The position numbers and the translations under genes are program-made. Shown piece after piece: positions 8,989 to 12,900 of a DNA stretch of 12,900 bases. Source of the DNA: Halorhodospira sp. (GTDB taxonomy: Bacteria > Pseudomonadota > Gammaproteobacteria > Nitrococcales > Halorhodospiraceae); NCBI GenBank assembly GCA_007127935.1, contig SKYL01000148.1, positions 1-12,900 on the forward strand, given 5' to 3'. Each line of letters begins with the position of its first letter. The stretch's first letter is position 1. The notes under the pieces are model-generated. The model was not told where the DNA came from. It ran no database searches and saw nothing but the letters and a program-made list of their open reading frames with translations.

Positions 8989-9573
8989 ATGCGCGGCCTG
9001 GAACAGATCCCTCTGCTTTACGACGCCGGGATGGTTCTCTGCGACGCCCTCGGCCTGTCGCGGTGGCGGCGGGCGCTGGTGGGAGACCTCCACGGCCAGG
9101 TATTGGAGGTCGGCTGCGGCACCGGCCGGACGCTGACTCACTACACCGACGGCACCGACGTGATCGCCCTCGACCCGGACCCCACGCTGCTCGCCCGCGC
9201 CGCCCGCCGGGCGCCCCACGTCCCGCTACTGGTGGCCCGCGCCGAGGCACTGCCATTCCTCCCGGCCCGCTTCGACGTGGTTATCACCAGCCTGGTCTTC
9301 TGCAGCGTGGACGATGTACCGCGGGGGCTTGCCGAGATTCACCGGGTGCTGAAGGACGGCGGCCGGCTGCGAATGCTGGAGCACGTCCGCGCTACAACCC
9401 CCTTGTGGGCACGGCTACAGGACGCCGTCCAACCCGCGTGGACCCGCCTTAGCGGCGGCTGCCGTCCCAATCGCGCCATGGAAGAGGCGGTGGAGGCCGC
9501 CGGCTTCCGCATCGAAGCCCATGCCCGCAAAGCCCACGGTGTACTCCGGTGTTTCTCCGCCAAGAAGCGGTAG
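8989..9573 (+). CDS. Class I SAM-dependent methyltransferase (METTL7/UbiE-like)
   Basis: This 194-residue soluble protein has the class I methyltransferase fold. Motif I VLEVGCGTG (38-46) binds S-adenosylmethionine, DPDP (62-65) is the acidic motif, and FDVVITSLVFCSVDD (95-109) and HRVLKDGGRLRMLEHV (118-133) match motifs of the Methyltransf_11 group. The C-terminal GGCRPNRAMEEAVEAAGF resembles the GCxLxR signature of METTL7-like thiol or lipid methyltransferases. The substrate cannot be read from sequence. The start is fixed by AGGAG (8976-8980), 8 bases upstream of ATG 8989; the frame extends further upstream but would overlap the DksA-like gene. The 44-base gap suggests co-transcription with that gene. 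Confidence 0.85.
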   Translation: MRGLEQIPLLYDAGMVLCDALGLSRWRRALVGDLHGQVLEVGCGTGRTLTHYTDGTDVIALDPDPTLLARAARRAPHVPLLVARAEALPFLPARFDVVITSLVFCSVDDVPRGLAEIHRVLKDGGRLRMLEHVRATTPLWARLQDAVQPAWTRLSGGCRPNRAMEEAVEAAGFRIEAHARKAHGVLRCFSAKKR

Positions 9574-9685
9574 CCGCCGCAACTCATCGGCTTTTCCAGC
9601 TTCCGACCGCCCCAATCACAGGCAACAAGTAATGAAATAGTGGTACGGTAAGCATGCTGATGAGCGCAAAGGACCACGCGGCACC
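9574..9685. other. Intergenic gap before the CHAD gene, with AT-rich patch
   Basis: This 112-base gap has an AT-richer patch at about 9625-9660 and an 8-base palindrome AGCATGCT (9651-9658). No convincing -35/-10 pair or terminator was found. AAAGGA (9668-9673) lies 12 bases before the CHAD ATG and may be a weak ribosome site. Confidence 0.35.
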
Positions 9686-11272
9686 ATGGAATTTCTCGTC
9701 CCGTCTTCCCTGGACCCCGATCACCTGCCGGCGGAACTGGCCCGGTGTGGCTACCGGGTACGGGAGGGGCGGAAGTCACGGCACCGGTTCCGGCTCTTCG
9801 ACACCTTCGACTGGCGGCTGCTGTCCCACGGGCTCGAGCTGATCCAGAGGCGCGGCCGCTTTCACCTGCACGCCGCCGACGACGGCCGGGAGATCGCATA
9901 CGCGCCCGCCGCCGGGAGCGGCAAGCGGGCGTGGCTGAGCCACCACTTCCCCGATGGGCCACTGCGCGACGCCCTGGGCAAGATCATCGAGATCCGGGCC
10001 GTGCTCCCGCTGGTCGATGTGACCGGCGAAGAGCGAACGTGGGAGATCCGCAATGCCGACGACAAGCGGGTCCTCCGCTGCCGCCGCCGGGCGCTCCACG
10101 CGGCCCGTGTTACTTGGCGCGGCGACCCCCATCCCCCGCCGCCCACCGATCTGCCTCCGCCATCCCCGCTCCACCTGCTGTGCGTGGAGCCGGTGACCGG
10201 CTATTCCAAGCCGGTGCGTGACGCGGAGACAATCCTCGACGACCAAGGCTTGACCCACAGCACCGACCGGACGGAGGAACTCTTCCGGCAGGCCGGCTTC
10301 GACCCCGCCGCCCCCGCCAAGAAACCAGTACTCGGCCTCCAGCCCGACTGGCCGGCGGCGCGGGCGACGCTGGAGATCCTGCGCCACCAGTACCGTGTCG
10401 CCCGCCTCAACGAGCGCGGCGTGCTCGCCGATCTCGACACCGAGTTCCTCCACGACTTCCGCGTCGCCCTGCGCCGCAGCCGCTCGGCCATGGCGCGGAT
10501 CAAAAAGAGCCTGCCGCCGGCCGCGACCCGGCACTTCCGCGCGCGCTTGGCGGAGGTGGCGCGGACCAGCAACCGTCTGCGCGATCTCGACGTCCACCTG
10601 CTCCAACGGGACGCCTACCGGCAGATGCTGCCGCCCGAACTTCACGCCGGGCTCGATACTTTTTTCGCACTTCTGGCGGAGGAGCGGCAGCACGAGTTCC
10701 GCAAAGTGGTCCGCTACATGAGGGGCGCTGATTACCGCCGGACTATGGACGAGTGGGGGGCCTTCCTCGCCGTCCACGACCCACAGCTGCCGGAGGCGGC
10801 GGGAGCCAACGCGCTGACCCCGGTGCGCCCCTTGGCCGAAAAGACGATTGCCAAGGCGTGCTCGCGCCTGCTGCGGCGCGGCCGGACCATCGGCCCCAAC
10901 GCCCCCGATGAGGCGCTCCACGCGCTCCGTCTCGATTGCAAGAAGCTACGCTACCTCTTCGAGTTTTTTGCCGAACTCTTCCCCGAGGGGGAGATCCGTC
11001 CTCTGATCAAGCGCGCCAAGCGGCTCCAGGACCTGCTGGGAGAGTTCAACGACCTCTTCGTGCAGCGGGAAACCCTCCGCCACGGCCTCCTTCGGCTGGC
11101 CGGAGACGGCCCCGGATCGCCCCCCGCCGAGGCCATTGCCGCCGCGGCCGCCGCCGGCGGCCTGATCACCCACCTGGAACGGCGACGGTCCCAGGTGCGC
11201 CGGAACTTCGCCAAGACCTTCACCGCCTTTGAACAGTGCCGTCACCGCCGGCGCTTCTGCCCGGACGACTGA
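9686..11272 (+). CDS. CHAD-domain protein with degenerate CYTH-like N-terminus
   Basis: CHAD domains are helical bundles rich in conserved His, Arg and Lys that bind inorganic polyphosphate and associate with polyphosphate granules. In this 528-residue protein the C-terminal half (about 225-515) carries both CHAD hallmarks: H256 in LHDFRVALRRSRSAM and H412 in LHALRLDCKKLRYLFEFF. The N-terminal part (about 1-170) looks like a CYTH (triphosphate tunnel) domain, for example DTFDWRLLSHGLELIQRRG. It begins MEFLVP instead of the catalytic ExExK, so it is probably not an active triphosphatase. The ORF starts at ATG 9686, with only a weak ribosome site upstream. The ParA-type gene starts 2 bases after this stop, implying translational coupling and a joint function. 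Confidence 0.88.
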   Translation: MEFLVPSSLDPDHLPAELARCGYRVREGRKSRHRFRLFDTFDWRLLSHGLELIQRRGRFHLHAADDGREIAYAPAAGSGKRAWLSHHFPDGPLRDALGKIIEIRAVLPLVDVTGEERTWEIRNADDKRVLRCRRRALHAARVTWRGDPHPPPPTDLPPPSPLHLLCVEPVTGYSKPVRDAETILDDQGLTHSTDRTEELFRQAGFDPAAPAKKPVLGLQPDWPAARATLEILRHQYRVARLNERGVLADLDTEFLHDFRVALRRSRSAMARIKKSLPPAATRHFRARLAEVARTSNRLRDLDVHLLQRDAYRQMLPPELHAGLDTFFALLAEERQHEFRKVVRYMRGADYRRTMDEWGAFLAVHDPQLPEAAGANALTPVRPLAEKTIAKACSRLLRRGRTIGPNAPDEALHALRLDCKKLRYLFEFFAELFPEGEIRPLIKRAKRLQDLLGEFNDLFVQRETLRHGLLRLAGDGPGSPPAEAIAAAAAAGGLITHLERRRSQVRRNFAKTFTAFEQCRHRRRFCPDD

Positions 11273-11274
11273 AG

Positions 11275-12024
11275 ATGACCCAGACCATCGCCCTCTACAG
11301 CATCAAAGGCGGGGTCGGCAAGACCGCGGCCGCCGTCAACCTGGCCCACGCCGCAGCGCGGGACGGCCACCCCACCCTGCTCTGCGACCTCGACCCCCAG
11401 GGGGCGGCGTCGTACTACTTCCGGGTGCGATCGGCCCGCAAGTTCGGCCGCAAGAAACTGCTCAAGGGCGGCAAGGGGGTCGACAAGCACATCAAGGGCA
11501 CCGACTACGAAGGCCTTGACATCCTCCCCGCCGACTTCTCCTACCGAAAGCTCGATGTCGCCCTGGGCGACGGTTCCCGCAAGACCCTCAAGGAGATCTT
11601 CCGCCACTTCCACGACGACTACGAGTGGGTCTTTATCGACTGCCCGCCGAACATCACCGTGCTCTCGGAGAACATCTTCCGGGCCGCCGACCGCATCGTC
11701 GTCCCGTGCATCCCCACCACCCTATCGGCCCTCACCTACACCAAGCTCCTCGACTTTTTCGCCGAAGAGGGATTGAACCGCGACAAGATCATCCCCTTCT
11801 TCTCCATGGTCGAATCGCGCAAGCGGATGCACCGGGAGGTCATCGACGCGTTGTCCGGCAACGCAGGGTACCGCTTCCTCTCCACCGCTATCCCCTACCT
11901 GGCGGAGGTCGAGCGAATGGGGGTGACCCGCATGCCCGTGGCGGCCCAGCACCCTAGTTCCCGGGCCGCCCGTGCCTACCGGGAATTGTGGCTGGAACTG
12001 CGCGGCCCCCACCGCTCGGGATGA
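11275..12024 (+). CDS. Orphan ParA/MinD-family ATPase
   Basis: This 249-residue protein is a ParA-type ATPase, a class that forms ATP-dependent dimers on the nucleoid and distributes cargo such as plasmids, carboxysomes or storage granules. It has the deviant Walker A KGGVGKT with both lysines (K11 signature, K16 P-loop), the A' motif LLCDLDPQGAAS (D38, D40), and Walker B WVFIDCPPN (D122). There is no N-terminal DNA-binding domain, and no ParB gene or parS-like repeats are seen, so it is not an ordinary partition locus. ATG 11275 is chosen because the ATPase core begins directly there; a GTG at 11236 would overlap the CHAD gene. The 2-base gap to CHAD suggests coupled translation, and CHAD or a granule protein may be its partner. 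Confidence 0.9.
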   Translation: MTQTIALYSIKGGVGKTAAAVNLAHAAARDGHPTLLCDLDPQGAASYYFRVRSARKFGRKKLLKGGKGVDKHIKGTDYEGLDILPADFSYRKLDVALGDGSRKTLKEIFRHFHDDYEWVFIDCPPNITVLSENIFRAADRIVVPCIPTTLSALTYTKLLDFFAEEGLNRDKIIPFFSMVESRKRMHREVIDALSGNAGYRFLSTAIPYLAEVERMGVTRMPVAAQHPSSRAARAYRELWLELRGPHRSG

Positions 12025-12064
12025 TGGCACAGTGATCCGGCACCCTTTGCGCGCCTTTACCCAT

Positions 12065-12092
12065 TTGCTTTGTGATGCGACTCTCCTATCCT
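12065..12092 (+). promoter_or_regulatory. Weak candidate promoter for the phaB-like gene
   Basis: TTGCTT (12065-12070) and TATCCT (12087-12092) are 16 bases apart in the 133-base gap after the ParA gene. They match the sigma-70 consensus at only three and four of six positions. No terminator is visible in the gap, so read-through from the CHAD-ParA operon is equally possible. Confidence 0.25.
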
Positions 12093-12157
12093 GAAGGCGA
12101 GGGGCGGGGGCGCTCGGTCGTCGTGTGCCCTACTTCAACAGGAATTGGAGGATAACA

Positions 12158-12900
12158 ATGGGTCAACGAATCGCTCTGGTGACGGGTGGACTCGGCGGAC
12201 TCGGCTCCGCGATCTGCAATCAGCTGGCGGAGGCTGGCCACTCGGTGGTGGCCACCTACACTTCCGACGGCGGCCGGGTGGAAAGGTGGCTCAGCGAGAT
12301 GAAGGCCAAGGGGTACAAGGCTCATGCGGTTCATTGCGATGTGACCGACTGGGACTCCTGCGTGGCCATGGCCCAGGAGACACGCACCCTGGCCGGTGAG
12401 GTCGACATCCTGGTCAACAACGCCGGGATAACCAAGGACACCACGTTCAAGAAGATGACCAAGGAGAGTTGGGACCGGGTGATGCGCACGAACCTGGACA
12501 GTGTCTTCAACGTCTCCAAGCAGTTCGTCACCGGCATGGCGGAGCGCGGCTGGGGGCGGGTGATCAACATCGCCTCGGTGAACGGCCGCAAGGGCCAGTT
12601 CGGACAGACCAACTACGCGGCGTCGAAGGCCGGCCTGCACGGCTTCACCATGTCGCTGGCCCGTGAGGTCGCCAAGATGGGGGTCACGGTGAACACCGTC
12701 TCCCCCGGCTATCTGGCCACCGAGATGGTGATGAAGGTCAAAGAGGAGATCCGCCAGCAGGACAACAACCCCATCGCCGTGGGCTTTTTGCGCCTGCTCG
12801 AGCTGGCCTACACGGAGCATCCTTACGCGTGGACGGCCGGCGGACACATCGAGGATCTCGATCGGACCACGGTCGAGGATCTCGAGCGCTTCTACGACAC
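12158..12900 (+). CDS. phaB: Acetoacetyl-CoA reductase (PhaB-like), 3' part replaced; open at window end
   Basis: PhaB is the cytoplasmic SDR enzyme that reduces acetoacetyl-CoA with NADPH to (R)-3-hydroxybutyryl-CoA for polyhydroxybutyrate synthesis. Residues 1 to about 201 match well: cofactor loop VTGGLGGLG (7-15), NNAGIT (87-92), catalytic S140, Y153 and K157 (IASVNGRKG and NYAASKAG), and VNTVSPGYLATEMV. PhaB proteins are about 246 residues and should then continue with a segment like IPVGRLGxPEEIA and end in a glycine-rich NGG tail. Instead the same frame continues, without stop or frameshift, into M16-peptidase-like sequence. The start has a strong GGAGG (12147-12151) 6 bases before ATG 12158. 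The gene is therefore either broken, chimeric or misassembled; the reductase identity of the first 200 residues is secure. Confidence 0.85.
   Translation, partial: MGQRIALVTGGLGGLGSAICNQLAEAGHSVVATYTSDGGRVERWLSEMKAKGYKAHAVHCDVTDWDSCVAMAQETRTLAGEVDILVNNAGITKDTTFKKMTKESWDRVMRTNLDSVFNVSKQFVTGMAERGWGRVINIASVNGRKGQFGQTNYAASKAGLHGFTMSLAREVAKMGVTVNTVSPGYLATEMVMKVKEEIRQQDNNPIAVGFLRLLELAYTEHPYAWTAGGHIEDLDRTTVEDLERFYD
12737..12900 (+). other. In-frame segment resembling M16 zinc peptidase
   Basis: From about residue 202 of the phaB frame the translation reads DNNPIAVGFLRLLELAYTEH, then PYAWTAGGHIEDLDRTTVED. This closely resembles the M16 (insulinase/processing-peptidase-like) stretch after the third zinc ligand: an EE-x-R-Q..N-P block, then AYxxHPY, an xGxxEDL element and a T-x-EDLxxFY helix. 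The HxxEH zinc site, which precedes this stretch in real M16 proteins, is absent here. The preceding KEEIRQQ (12740-12760) fits both families and is the likely switch point. The gene would continue past the window edge. Confidence 0.65.

Noticed and set aside
9776..10921. 381-codon minus-strand frame opposite the CHAD gene
   Set aside because: The CHAD hallmarks on the plus strand are clear, and the minus frame has no recognisable domain.
11236..11274. GTG start giving the ParA-type protein a 13-residue extension
   Set aside because: The extension overlaps the CHAD gene and lacks ParA-family character; the ATG at 11275 gives the standard N-terminus.
12025..12050. Sigma-54-like TGGCAC/TTTGC sequence after the ParA gene
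   Set aside because: The GG-to-GC spacing is 8 bases rather than the required 10 in the best pairing.
12086..12847. 253-codon minus-strand frame opposite the phaB-like gene
   Set aside because: It is antisense to SDR catalytic motifs, with no ribosome site or family resemblance.
12849..12885. Direct repeat of TCGAGGATCTCGA
   Set aside because: It encodes the repeated EDL motif within one coding frame (IEDLD, VEDLE), so it reads as ordinary coding similarity.

Overview
This GC-rich, gene-dense window looks like chromosomal DNA from a gammaproteobacterium. The evidence is a SUF Fe-S cluster led by an Rrf2-type regulator, a proteobacterial-type UvrB, a tRNA-Asn with encoded CCA, a TraR/DksA-like zinc-finger protein and a PHB-type acetoacetyl-CoA reductase. 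The protein flavour fits the Chromatiales/Ectothiorhodospiraceae, but that placement is a guess by eye. No transposase, CRISPR array or phage gene is visible.

Layout. Positions 1-2160 (minus strand) hold the start of a SUF operon, read leftwards as Rrf2 regulator, sufB, then sufC running off the left edge. Its promoter region (2161-2284) holds a perfect dyad and a divergent promoter for a small unrecognised protein (2285-2560, plus). That gene meets uvrB (minus, 2557-4563) tail to tail, and their stop codons overlap. A short divergent promoter region separates uvrB from an aspartate/aromatic-type aminotransferase (4651-5835). Next comes a large hybrid sensor kinase with a CZB-like zinc-binding sensor segment between its membrane helices (5893-8382), then tRNA-Asn(GUU) with its own terminator.

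The DksA-like gene starts almost inside that terminator (8588-8944). It is followed by a small METTL7-like methyltransferase (8989-9573), a degenerate-CYTH plus CHAD protein (9686-11272), and an orphan ParA-type ATPase starting 2 bases after the CHAD stop (11275-12024). The last gene is a phaB-like acetoacetyl-CoA reductase (from 12158).

Two points stand out. First, the CHAD-ParA pair next to a PHB gene suggests a ParA-driven system for positioning polyphosphate and/or PHB granules; this is a hypothesis from domain content and gene order. Second, the phaB reading frame stops resembling PhaB after about residue 201 and continues in frame into an M16 zinc-peptidase-like sequence to the window edge. 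The switch occurs where both families can carry a KEEIRQQ-like stretch. This is either a real gene chimera or, more likely, an assembly join, and should be checked before using the right end of the window.
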